Position numbers and translations under genes: made by a program. Under the pieces are notes generated by a model. The model searched no databases, was not told the DNA's origin, and saw only the letters and a program-made list of their open reading frames with translations. DNA of 37,952 bases from an uncultured Phascolarctobacterium sp. Lineage in GTDB: Bacteria; Bacillota; Negativicutes; Acidaminococcales; Acidaminococcaceae. This document shows positions 1 through 8,025 of the stretch, in pieces (within the stretch, counting starts at the first letter, position 1; each line of letters opens with the position of its first letter). The stretch is from contig CAKQHU010000002.1 of assembly GCA_934234275.1 (NCBI GenBank), forward strand, positions 1-37,952, in the 5' to 3' direction.

Positions 1-2
1 GG

Positions 3-29
3 CTGGAAGCGGCCTGGGAGGATAGATAG
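3..29 (+). CDS. Possible 3' end of an upstream gene (partial)
   Basis: Reading frame 3 gives LEAAWEDR and then a TAG stop at 27-29, twelve bases before a strong terminator. A gene ending here would explain the terminator. Only eight codons are visible, so the product cannot be named, and another frame that stops at 23-25 is also possible. Confidence 0.3.
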   Translation: MEAAWEDR

Positions 30-40
30 CTGCCGGTTAG

Positions 41-77
41 AAAAAAAGAACCATACCAAAAGGTATGGTTCTTTTTT
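41..77. terminator. Rho-independent terminator, probably bidirectional
   Basis: AGAACCATACC and GGTATGGTTCT form an 11-bp perfect stem with a four-base AAAA loop. An A-run precedes it and a T-run follows it, so it can work on both strands. It separates the upstream gene from the hairpin-rich intergenic region. Confidence 0.9.
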
Positions 78-130
78 CTATCTGTGTAATTATACATACG
101 AGCAGGCCGCGGGCCTGGCTGCCCAGCCAC

Positions 131-416
131 CGCATTTGAAGGAGCAAAGCGACGAGCAAATGCGTTTGTGGCGAGGCGTGTCGCTTGCGATTGAGAAGCG
201 ACACCCGATTTGTCACGAGCTTTGCGACGTGAGAAATCGAAATGGTGGAGCTTTCTCCGAAAATGCGACCGAATAGGGAGTATTTTTGGAGGGATAGATT
301 CTACGATTATGCAGTTAAGTTGGCAGCGGCAACTTTTAAACGAAGTATTGGTACAGGGAGCATTTTTGGAGGGATAGATAGCCATGCTTGAAGGAGCGAA
401 GCGACGCACAAGCATG
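131..416. repeat. Cluster of four intergenic hairpins and a 25-bp direct repeat
   Basis: Hairpin 1 pairs CGCATTTG (131-138) with CAAATGCG (157-164). Hairpin 2 pairs GTGTCGCTT (178-186) with AAGCGACAC (196-204). Hairpin 3 pairs 206-217 with 228-239, 11 of 12 bases. Hairpin 4 pairs CATGCTTG (383-390) with CAAGCATG (409-416). Hairpins 1 and 4 have 18-nt loops that both begin AAGGAGCRAAGCGACG, although their stems differ, which looks like compensatory change around a conserved loop. The loop of hairpin 3 resembles the same motif on the opposite strand. Positions 275-299 and 355-379 are a near-identical direct repeat ending GGAGGGATAGAT. No convincing gene lies here. This is best read as a family of REP-like or RNA-forming elements. 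Confidence 0.7.
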
Positions 417-446
417 TGTCAGGCTTTTTACAGTACTTTCTATATT

Positions 447-777
447 CGCGAGGGATATATCATTCCAGTCAGCAGCAATTTCTTAACGCAAATATCGTGT
501 GGAATCAAGACGAAGTGTCGCAAAACTCGCGCTATGCTGAGAGATTTTACTATAGTAGATAGCTTAGCGCTCAGACAATGCGACACTTCTATGATTCCAG
601 ACACTCATTCGCTAAAATTGCTATTCCTTGCACGATATACCTCTCGCTCAATTTACCAGAGTTCTATGTGTGACAGTCAATCAGCATGAGCATGGTAGAT
701 GCGCCCGCATGTGATTCCGGACACTTATTTGCTAAAATTGCTATTCCTTACACGATAGTATCTCTCGCTCAATTTAC
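447..777. repeat. Long imperfect inverted repeat plus a direct copy of one arm
   Basis: The segment 447-522 is an imperfect reverse complement of 579-655. The inner part is an exact 11-bp pair, GAAGTGTCGCA (512-522) with TGCGACACTTC (579-589), and the outer arms match around GCGAG..TATATC. The right arm recurs as a direct, diverged copy at about 713-777, with the shared core GCTAAAATTGCTATTCCTT. The 101-codon ORF at 384-689 runs through the palindrome and looks non-coding. The region may be a decayed mobile element or a structured RNA; its function is unknown. Confidence 0.6.
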
Positions 778-882
778 TATAATAATCAATTAAATATCCA
801 TTCCCCATCCCTTTTTACAAATTATTAACACTTCTCAGACACTGCCCAAAGCCCATCTGTCGACGTTTAAGGGCATTTGTGT

Positions 883-888
883 TATAAT
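883..888 (+). promoter_or_regulatory. Putative -10 box for the trk operon
   Basis: A perfect TATAAT lies 60 bases before the trkA start. No clear -35 is seen 17 bases upstream. Downstream, AAAGGAG at about 935-941 is a good ribosome-binding site for the ATG at 949. Confidence 0.5.
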
Positions 889-948
889 ATAGAGCAGTAT
901 TTGAGTAATAGAGATTAACGGAATTCCCGTATAAAAGGAGTAACTAAA

Positions 949-2295
949 ATGCGTATTGTAATAGCTGGTGCAGGTAAACTTGGTTTTAGTATTGCACAGC
1001 TTTTAGCTGAAGATCAGTTTGATGTAGTAGTTGTAGAAATCGACCCTAAGCGCAAGGATGTCATTCAAAACACTTTGGACGTATTGGCGATTGAAGGCAA
1101 CTCCTGCAGCCCTACAACCTTTGCTGATCCTGATATCAGTGCCTCTGATGTGCTGATCGCCTGCACAGATAGTGATGAAGTAAATATGGTAACTTGCCTG
1201 ATGGCCAAGAATCACGGCATAAAGCATACCGTTGCCCGTATCCGCAACGTTGACTATGCTATCCATTCACCGGAAATGCTTAAGGATGATATGAAAATTG
1301 ACCTTGTAATCAATCCTGAGCGTATTACCGCAGGTGAAATCGACCATATCCTGATGACACCGTCTGCCTTGAACGTAGATGATTTTGCTGACGGCAAGGT
1401 GCGTATGTTTGAAGCTAAGGTGAAGGAGGATTCTCCTATCGTTAATATCCCGCTGAAGGATTTGAACATCCCTAAGGATATCCTGATGGCCATGGTATTC
1501 AGACGCCATCAGATGATTATTCCTCATGGTAATGATTACGTAATTCCGGGTGATAACGTTTACTTCGTAGGCAAGCACGAAGCAATCCGCGAATTTGAAA
1601 ATTCCTTCTCCAATACCTATGAAAAGCTGGAGAAGGTTCTCATCATCGGTGCAGGCCGCACCGGCCGTTTTTTGGCGCCCATGCTGGAAAAACAGGGCAT
1701 TCAGGTAAAGGTTATCGAAAAGGATAAGGACCGTTGCCAGCTTTTGGCTGCTAAGCTGAAGCGTGGTTTGGTTTTGTGCGGTGACGGTACCGATATCGAC
1801 CTTCTGATTGAAGAGGGCGTTTCGGAAGCAGATGTTGTTATCTGCCTGACTGAGGATGATAAGCTGAACCTGTTGTTGGCACAGCTTGCCAAGCATTTGG
1901 GTGCGCGCAAGACTATTGTACGTGTTGCACGCAACGAATATATCGAGCTGATGGAAAAGGTTGGCGTAGACATCGTACTGTCTTCGCGTCTTTTGAGTGC
2001 AGGCGAGGTGCTGCGTTTCGTCCGCAAGGGCGGTATTGTATCCGTATCCCTGCTGGAAGGCGCACAGGCCGAGGCTTTGGAAATCATCGTCGGTGAAAAC
2101 AGCGATGTAGACGGTGTGGCAGTACGTGATATGAACCTGCCGCCTGAATGCTTGCTGTGTGCTATTGTGCGTGGCAATGAAGCCTATATTCCTAATGGTA
2201 ATACTGTCTTGCATGCCAACGATCGCGTAATTCTCTTTATCAAAAGTGAATTTTCCAAAACTACAGTACCGTTATTTGAAGGCCGGGGCGCTTAA
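949..2295 (+). CDS. trkA: TrkA, Trk potassium uptake regulatory subunit
   Basis: This 448-residue protein is the cytoplasmic, nucleotide-binding regulator of Trk K+ channels. It has two tandem RCK units, as expected for full-length TrkA. Each starts with a Rossmann nucleotide-binding motif: GAGKLG near residues 7-12 and GAGRTG near 234-239. Each Rossmann fold is followed by a C-terminal RCK (TrkA_C) segment at about 140-220 and 365-445. The ATG has a strong AAAGGAG site upstream. The gene is followed after only two bases by trkH, so the two are one operon and the products should form one transporter. Length and motifs match the family well, and nothing is odd. Confidence 0.96.
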   Translation: MRIVIAGAGKLGFSIAQLLAEDQFDVVVVEIDPKRKDVIQNTLDVLAIEGNSCSPTTFADPDISASDVLIACTDSDEVNMVTCLMAKNHGIKHTVARIRNVDYAIHSPEMLKDDMKIDLVINPERITAGEIDHILMTPSALNVDDFADGKVRMFEAKVKEDSPIVNIPLKDLNIPKDILMAMVFRRHQMIIPHGNDYVIPGDNVYFVGKHEAIREFENSFSNTYEKLEKVLIIGAGRTGRFLAPMLEKQGIQVKVIEKDKDRCQLLAAKLKRGLVLCGDGTDIDLLIEEGVSEADVVICLTEDDKLNLLLAQLAKHLGARKTIVRVARNEYIELMEKVGVDIVLSSRLLSAGEVLRFVRKGGIVSVSLLEGAQAEALEIIVGENSDVDGVAVRDMNLPPECLLCAIVRGNEAYIPNGNTVLHANDRVILFIKSEFSKTTVPLFEGRGA

Positions 2296-2297
2296 TT

Positions 2298-3755
2298 ATG
2301 GATTCAAGGCTTGTTAACCGTTTATTAGCCAAGCTGACAATAGCATTTTCCTGTGTATTGCTGGTGCCACTGATTGCTGCGTTGCTTGCAGACAGGGACC
2401 ATGTATGGATTTTTATATTTACGCTTATTACAACCAGCACTATCGCTTCGCTTTTTAACCTCTTTGGCAGCAGAAGACCGCGTCAGCGTCTGCGCGTGCG
2501 TGAAGCCATTGCGGTCGTAGGCTGCGGTTGGCTGCTGGTCTGCCTAATGGGAGCACTGCCGTATTTGTTTTTAAATCCGGCGGATCCGATTGCGGCGGTT
2601 TTTGAAAGTGTTTCCGGTTTTTCTACTACCGGTGTTACTACCGCACTTTCTTTTAACGATTTTCCGCCAAGCATTCGTGTCTGGCGCTGCTTAACGCACT
2701 GGACCGGCGGTATAGGCGTTATCATGCTGTTTATTATCATTATGCCACAGATGAACAGCGGTACAAGCTACCTGTTTAACGCAGAGCTTCCGGGCGGTAC
2801 GGCTGAACGTACTCTGCCGAAGATCAAGGAATCTGCTATGATGATTCTCTTAATCTATGTTATTTTAACAGCAGTGGAAGTTGCTTTGCTGTTGCTTGCA
2901 GGCTTGCCTATATTTCAGGCATTGAATCTGGCGTTGGCAACTATGGCGACAGGTGGTTTTTCGTATTATCACGATAGCCTGATTTCCTTCAGGTCTGTTT
3001 ATGTCGAGATTATTGCTATTGTTTTTATGCTGATTGCCAGCATGAACTTTTCTTTGTATTATAAAATCTGGCGTGGTGACTGGGCGTCCGTGCGTCAGGA
3101 CAGCGAACACAGATATTATCTGCTGATACTCACAACAGCGGCTGCACTTATCTGTGGCAATCTGTATTTTTCCGGTTATATGGATTTTAACGGCGCTCTT
3201 CGTCACAGTATTTTCCAGGCTGTATCCATCGGCAGTACGACGGGTTATGCGTCTGATGACTATAACAACTGGCCCAGCTTCAGCCGCAGCGTTCTGCTGA
3301 TGCTGATGTTCATCGGCGGCTGCAGCGGTTCAACTGCAGGCGGCATCAAGATTACACGTCTGGTTATCCTGCTGAAGGCAGGCTGGGCGGAGCTGTTGCG
3401 TACCCTTCATCCGCGCATCGTTTATTCCATCAGGATGGGTGAGCGCGAAATCAACCCGATTATCGTCGGCAACATTACGCGTTTCTTCTTCCTGTATATT
3501 TTGGTATTTATTGTGCTGACTATCCTGATTTCCCTGTCGGGGATACCGATAATGGAATCAATGGGCTTGATTGCTGCTTGTATGAGCAGTGTAGGCCCGG
3601 CCTTCGGCATCGTCGGCCCTACATCTACCTATAACTGCCTTTCGGATTGGGCACGTTTTATCAGCATTTGGGCGATGATTTTAGGACGTCTGGAAATTTT
3701 TACGCTTTTGGTTATCATGCGTCCGGATTTTTGGCGCGATAAGCAGAACTGGTAA
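2298..3755 (+). CDS. trkH: TrkH family potassium channel subunit, copy 1
   Basis: This 485-residue integral membrane protein is the ion-conducting partner of TrkA. It shows the four pore-loop repeats of the SKT family, each with its filter glycine: FSTTGVTT (109-116), ATGGFSYY, GSTTGYAS and SVGPAFG. Hydrophobic membrane segments alternate along the whole length. It begins two bases after trkA and is followed 18 bases later by a second trkH, so translation is probably coupled. Family length is usually 450-490, so the protein is complete. The assignment is firm; substrate preference between K+ and Na+ is not visible. Confidence 0.95.
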   Translation: MDSRLVNRLLAKLTIAFSCVLLVPLIAALLADRDHVWIFIFTLITTSTIASLFNLFGSRRPRQRLRVREAIAVVGCGWLLVCLMGALPYLFLNPADPIAAVFESVSGFSTTGVTTALSFNDFPPSIRVWRCLTHWTGGIGVIMLFIIIMPQMNSGTSYLFNAELPGGTAERTLPKIKESAMMILLIYVILTAVEVALLLLAGLPIFQALNLALATMATGGFSYYHDSLISFRSVYVEIIAIVFMLIASMNFSLYYKIWRGDWASVRQDSEHRYYLLILTTAAALICGNLYFSGYMDFNGALRHSIFQAVSIGSTTGYASDDYNNWPSFSRSVLLMLMFIGGCSGSTAGGIKITRLVILLKAGWAELLRTLHPRIVYSIRMGEREINPIIVGNITRFFFLYILVFIVLTILISLSGIPIMESMGLIAACMSSVGPAFGIVGPTSTYNCLSDWARFISIWAMILGRLEIFTLLVIMRPDFWRDKQNW

Positions 3756-3773
3756 TTGCTGGAGGTATAGAAA

Positions 3774-5234
3774 ATGAATGCAAAGGTTATAATATATCTC
3801 CTGGGAAAAATCTCTGCCGGCCTGGCGATTGCTCAGCTGCTTCCGCTTTTGATGTCTGTTGTCTATGGCGAATATGCTTCGTCCAGAACCTTTATCTTTT
3901 CCATAGCGGTAGCTGTTATTTTGGCCGGAATCTTTGATTACTATGGTGACGGTAGAGAAGCACGCAACTTATCAGTGCGCGAGGGTATCGGCACGGTATT
4001 CTTTTCGTGGCTTTTGGCTGCAGCTTTGGGTGCGCTGCCTTATTGCTTTGACGGCATACTTAACCCTGCCGCTGCCTACTTTGAAAGTATGTCCGGACTG
4101 ACCACTACCGGCGCAACAGCGATTGCCAATCTTGATATAGTATCGCGCAGCCTGCTTTTGTGGCGCACGCTGACGCACTGGATTGGCGGTATCGGTATCA
4201 TCGTGCTGTTCGTAGCGTTGCTGCCGCAGATTGCCGGCGGTGCGGTGTATCTTTTCAACGCGGAGGTCAGCGGTTTTTCCAACAGCCGTATTCTGCCGCG
4301 TATCCGTACAACTGCAGTAGCTTTGTTTTATATCTATCTGCTGTTTACGATTATTCTTACCGGTATGCTGGCGATTTTGGGCATGAGCACCTATGACGCG
4401 GTAAATCATGCCTGCTCAGCGATTGCTACCGGTGGTTTTTCTACCTATAACGACAGCATCGCGCATTTTCACAGTGCGGGTATTGAGATTGTTACCGGTC
4501 TGTTCATGATTTTGGCGGCAGGCAACTTTGCTTTATATTATCAGGTTACGCAAATCGGCCTGAAGGTTTTGTGGCATGACCTGGAATTCAAAAGCTATAT
4601 TGTCTTGCTGACTATTTTCACAGCCTTAATCAGTATTAACATCATTATGGTGAATGGTTACAGTGTGGCGGATGGTGTGCGTGAAGCGTTCTTCCAAGTG
4701 GCTTCCTTCGGCAGTACGACGGGTTACGTTTCGGCTGACTACGACCAATGGCCTTCCTTCTCCAAACTCGTTTTGGCTGTAACCTTCCTGACAGGCGGCT
4801 GCGCTGGCTCTACTGCCGGCGGTATCAAGGTCTGCCGTTTTATTGTGCTGCTGAAAACTGTCATGGCGGAGCTGCGCCGTACTATGCATCCGCAGATGCT
4901 GCTCAACGTTTACTACGCTAAAAGACGTCTGCCGACAGAAACGATTATCAACGTCAGCCGTTTCTTTTTCGTTTATGTTCTGGTTATCGCTGTTTTGACT
5001 ATGCTGCTCTGCTTAAGCGGTGTAGATGTAGACGAGGCCGTTTTCGGCGTGGCCTCCTGTATTTCCAGTGTCGGTCCTGCGTTTGGCAGCATCGGCGCTA
5101 CTGGTAACTATTCTGGTGTCACCGGTATGGGACAGCTGACGCTGGCGTTGGCCATGCTCTTGGGACGTCTGGAGCTGTTTACCGTGTTGGCATTGCTTCG
5201 CGGTGAATACTGGCGTAGCAGCAAGAGATGGTAA
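3774..5234 (+). CDS. trkH: TrkH family potassium channel subunit, copy 2
   Basis: This 486-residue membrane protein is a paralogue of the preceding TrkH and has the same four pore motifs: LTTTGATA, ATGGFSTY, GSTTGYVS and SVGPAFG. A GGAGG ribosome-binding site at about 3760 precedes the ATG. The two TrkH proteins share one TrkA in the operon, so the cell may make two channels, or channels of different affinity, under one regulator. The operon ends at the terminator at 5264-5300. I see no truncation or missing filter residue. Confidence 0.95.
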   Translation: MNAKVIIYLLGKISAGLAIAQLLPLLMSVVYGEYASSRTFIFSIAVAVILAGIFDYYGDGREARNLSVREGIGTVFFSWLLAAALGALPYCFDGILNPAAAYFESMSGLTTTGATAIANLDIVSRSLLLWRTLTHWIGGIGIIVLFVALLPQIAGGAVYLFNAEVSGFSNSRILPRIRTTAVALFYIYLLFTIILTGMLAILGMSTYDAVNHACSAIATGGFSTYNDSIAHFHSAGIEIVTGLFMILAAGNFALYYQVTQIGLKVLWHDLEFKSYIVLLTIFTALISINIIMVNGYSVADGVREAFFQVASFGSTTGYVSADYDQWPSFSKLVLAVTFLTGGCAGSTAGGIKVCRFIVLLKTVMAELRRTMHPQMLLNVYYAKRRLPTETIINVSRFFFVYVLVIAVLTMLLCLSGVDVDEAVFGVASCISSVGPAFGSIGATGNYSGVTGMGQLTLALAMLLGRLELFTVLALLRGEYWRSSKRW

Positions 5235-5263
5235 AGTGAATATTGTGGTATGAATAAAGCAAG

Positions 5264-5300
5264 TCCGACGTGCTGTAGAAGCGGTGCGTCGGATTTTTTT
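5264..5300 (+). terminator. Terminator of the trk operon
   Basis: TCCGACG (5264-5270) pairs with CGTCGGA about 16 bases later and is followed by a run of seven T. It closes the trkA-trkH-trkH operon. From here to 5502 the DNA is AT-rich and I see no gene in it. Confidence 0.85.
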
Positions 5301-5502
5301 GTGGGGTGGGGGTGATTTAGGCGTTTTTTAGGTTATTAAGTTAATTTAATGTTATAATGAGTTCATCTGCTTTATTAATTACTCTGAAATAATTTGATAA
5401 AACGAAAAATAAGGTAGGATTTTTAGTAAATGGTGTCGAAATTTTTTAGTTAATTACTTCTTTTATTATTAGAAAGAGCATAGAATTAATAGGAGGATAA
5501 AA

Positions 5503-7485
5503 ATGGCTATTATATACCCTAATTACAATAAAATACAAAAAATGACTGTTGCACCAACTCCTGGAGAACAGGCTTTATTAGATTTTTTGGTTTCAAATTT
5601 CGATGATAACTTTGAAGTAGTTTTCCAACCTTCGCTGAATGGAGCAAATTTTGACTTTGCTATATTGCGCAAAGGTGGCGGTATAGTTATTATAGAGGTA
5701 AAAGATTGGCATCTTGAGTGTTATGAATATATTAGTAGAGAGAGATGGAATGTTAAAACAACACAAGGAATGTATCCTGTTTTATCGCCTTTTAAGCAGG
5801 TGAGAAACTACAAGGATGAATTAATAAATTATTATATGGAAAACTCTATTGAAACTATAGCGTTAGATGATAAGGTGTATGCTACTATTGAAACCTTTGT
5901 ATTCTTCTATAATGCTACTCACTCGGAAATAAACGAGTTTGTAAGAAACTCTGATATTGATGAATATGATAAATATATTGGAAGAGATGATTTAAATAAA
6001 GATTATTTTAGAAGAAAATTATCGGTATTCTTTATGAGAGGTATCTCAAGAAAATTTAATGATGATATGTATAATGATGCTAGAATGGCATTAATACCTC
6101 CTGATATTACTGATCGTTTAGATGGTGTAACAAGATATACAGATAAACAAGACAAGATTATAGGAAAATTTTCCAAGTTAAATAGAGTAAGGGTTAAAGG
6201 GGCTGCTGGTAGTGGTAAGAGCCAGGTGCTGGCAAAATTGGCAGTGGATAGATTAAGCCAAACAGGGAATAGGGTACTAATAATATGCTATAATATTACT
6301 TTGATTAATTTTTATCTAATTTTGTTAAGGAAAATTGATAGGAGAATGAATATTAAACGATCGGATATTCACATTCAAAACTATCATAAATTTATTAATG
6401 TTCAATGTTCAAATCTTAATATAGACCGCTCTGAAATAGATTTAAGGTTCTATGATCAGGACAATTCGGAGTTATTTAAGAAACTCCTAAAAGATCCCTC
6501 AAATATAAGATCAAAGTATGATACAATCTTAATTGATGAGATTCAGGATTTTAAGCCTAATTGGGTTAAGAATGTGCTTTCGTTTCTTGCTGACAATGGG
6601 AAAGTATTGTATTGCGGAGATATAAAACAAGATATTTATCAGCATCAGGATAAAGAAAAACTTAAGACAGATGATATAATTTATACAGAAGGCTGTAGAG
6701 GACGATGGAATGAATTGTCAGAGTCGTTTAGACTTCCAAGTGAGATGATTAATTTCGCAAATGCTTTCGCAAAGCGGTTCCTTTCTCATAAAAACGATAT
6801 CAACCTTGAAATAAATAAGGATTCCCAAGGAGTTTTGTTTAATTATGGCGAAATTGATTATCATGAAATAGAGTATTTTGATGATGAATATATATATAAT
6901 ATAGTCAATGCGCTTAGGGGTGCGGATACTTTTAATAATGAAACTCAAATATGTATCTTAGGACCTAGAATTTTAGAAATGCGCCATCTTGCAAATTATT
7001 TTAATATAAAATCTAATGGAACACGTAAGTTGGAAACAACTTTTGAGTCGATGGAGTTCTTCTGCAATTTATTAAGAAAACATGGTTTTAACGAATATGC
7101 TAGTAGAATTGAAAAAAAAGGTGGTGAATCTTTAGAACGTAGGATAGACAACCAAAATACATGTAAAGAATTGTTAAGCACTAAGGCAGATAGCTTTTAT
7201 AGGGAGCTTATTAAAATCAGACGAGCCAAGAAATGTGCTTTCCATATGGATAGTGGTTCATATAAGCTTAGCACAATACACAGTTTTAAGGGTTGGGAAT
7301 TAGACAATATTGTTTTAATTATTACGGAACCATCAGAAAATGCACAAATCGATGAAAGTTGTAATACCGATGAATTGATTTATACTGCTTTAACAAGGGC
7401 TAAACATCGTTTGTCTATAATTAATATTAATAATAAGAAATTTGCTGCATTTTGGAGAAATTACAAGAAAAATAATCCTGTTTAA
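5503..7485 (+). CDS. NERD-domain nuclease fused to a UvrD/PcrA-like SF1 helicase
   Basis: The 660-residue protein joins an N-terminal NERD nuclease domain to a superfamily 1 helicase. The NERD part (about 15-110) keeps the PD-(D/E)XK-type residues E22, D51 and the EVK triad at 65-67. The helicase part shows Walker A GAAGSGKS (233-240), Walker B DEIQD (345-349), a GDIKQDIY motif, SFRLPSEM, the STIHSFKGWE motif near 605 and the YTALTRAKHR motif near 640. Such proteins are known in DNA repair and phage defence; which applies here is inference. GGAGG lies just before the ATG. The gene is visibly more AT-rich than trk and cas genes on either side, suggesting recent transfer. It stands alone between the trk operon and the CRISPR region. 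Confidence 0.85.
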   Translation: MAIIYPNYNKIQKMTVAPTPGEQALLDFLVSNFDDNFEVVFQPSLNGANFDFAILRKGGGIVIIEVKDWHLECYEYISRERWNVKTTQGMYPVLSPFKQVRNYKDELINYYMENSIETIALDDKVYATIETFVFFYNATHSEINEFVRNSDIDEYDKYIGRDDLNKDYFRRKLSVFFMRGISRKFNDDMYNDARMALIPPDITDRLDGVTRYTDKQDKIIGKFSKLNRVRVKGAAGSGKSQVLAKLAVDRLSQTGNRVLIICYNITLINFYLILLRKIDRRMNIKRSDIHIQNYHKFINVQCSNLNIDRSEIDLRFYDQDNSELFKKLLKDPSNIRSKYDTILIDEIQDFKPNWVKNVLSFLADNGKVLYCGDIKQDIYQHQDKEKLKTDDIIYTEGCRGRWNELSESFRLPSEMINFANAFAKRFLSHKNDINLEINKDSQGVLFNYGEIDYHEIEYFDDEYIYNIVNALRGADTFNNETQICILGPRILEMRHLANYFNIKSNGTRKLETTFESMEFFCNLLRKHGFNEYASRIEKKGGESLERRIDNQNTCKELLSTKADSFYRELIKIRRAKKCAFHMDSGSYKLSTIHSFKGWELDNIVLIITEPSENAQIDESCNTDELIYTALTRAKHRLSIININNKKFAAFWRNYKKNNPV

Positions 7486-7655
7486 AATTTTAATGCCATG
7501 AGATATAGCATGAAGTTAGAATTCTTTGTTATGGAGCACTGCATCAGGTTAAGGATGTGTTGGAAGTTACAATCAAATTGCCGATAATTGCAATGCTGGT
7601 GATAGCTGATAATTAGTTTGCTCTAGAAAAAGAGAAAAAAATTTTTATTTCCTTG

Positions 7656-7680
7656 CCGTTCTGCAGAGTTTTTTGCAGAT
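7656..7680 (+). promoter_or_regulatory. Bipartite element CCG-N16-GCAGAT, copy 1 (before split CARF-HEPN gene)
   Basis: CCG at 7656-7658 and GCAGAT at 7675-7680 are separated by exactly 16 bases. The same pair with the same gap occurs in front of six other rightward units in this window. It lies about 100 bases before the ATG at 7777. It is either a promoter for an alternative sigma factor or an activator site. The rest of 7486-7776 shows no gene. Confidence 0.6.
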
Positions 7681-7776
7681 ATTAACAGTAGAAAGCAGGA
7701 TATTATTCTGCAATGCACAACAATCGCGTTAAAAACGAATTATGCATACTGTTAATTATGGAAGGGAGTTGAAAAT

Positions 7777-7974
7777 ATGCCTAATAATATTGTTATGTTG
7801 TCAATGGGCAGGGAGTGGCAAAGAGAAATCAAATATAAATGTACGAATATGGGAGAGCTATCATGCGTAAGCGGCAGGAGCCGGACGGAGCTTATTATAC
7901 ACTGCTTTTATGAGCTGCTGGCAAAGCAGGAGGTTATGCCGGTAAGATGTTATATCGCGGTGCATAATGCATAG
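7777..7974 (+). pseudogene. N-terminal fragment of a CARF-HEPN protein, cut off by an in-frame TAG
   Basis: The 65 codons begin MPNNIVMLSMG, like the first CARF strand of the two intact paralogues, and have a GGGAG ribosome-binding site. The TAG at 7972-7974 is in the same frame as the 523-codon ORF that follows: no stop lies between 7975 and 8026. The residues just after the TAG, EEEAFRNLKNRF, resemble EQDFLRLCKRFC of the 15077 paralogue. This supports one ancestral gene broken by a nonsense codon rather than two genes. An AGGAGG sequence overlaps the stop and could favour re-initiation. Readthrough or a sequencing error is also possible. Confidence 0.65.
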
Positions 7975-8025
7975 GAGGAAGAGGCCTTTCGTAATTTAAA
8001 AAACAGATTTATCGGTAAGCTCTGT

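Noticed and set aside
384..689. 101-codon plus-strand ORF upstream of trkA
   Set aside because: It runs across both arms of the long inverted repeat, has no ribosome-binding site or recognisable protein pattern, and is better explained as chance.
1267..2214. 315-codon minus-strand ORF inside trkA
   Set aside because: It is fully opposite a well-conserved gene and has no recognisable family.
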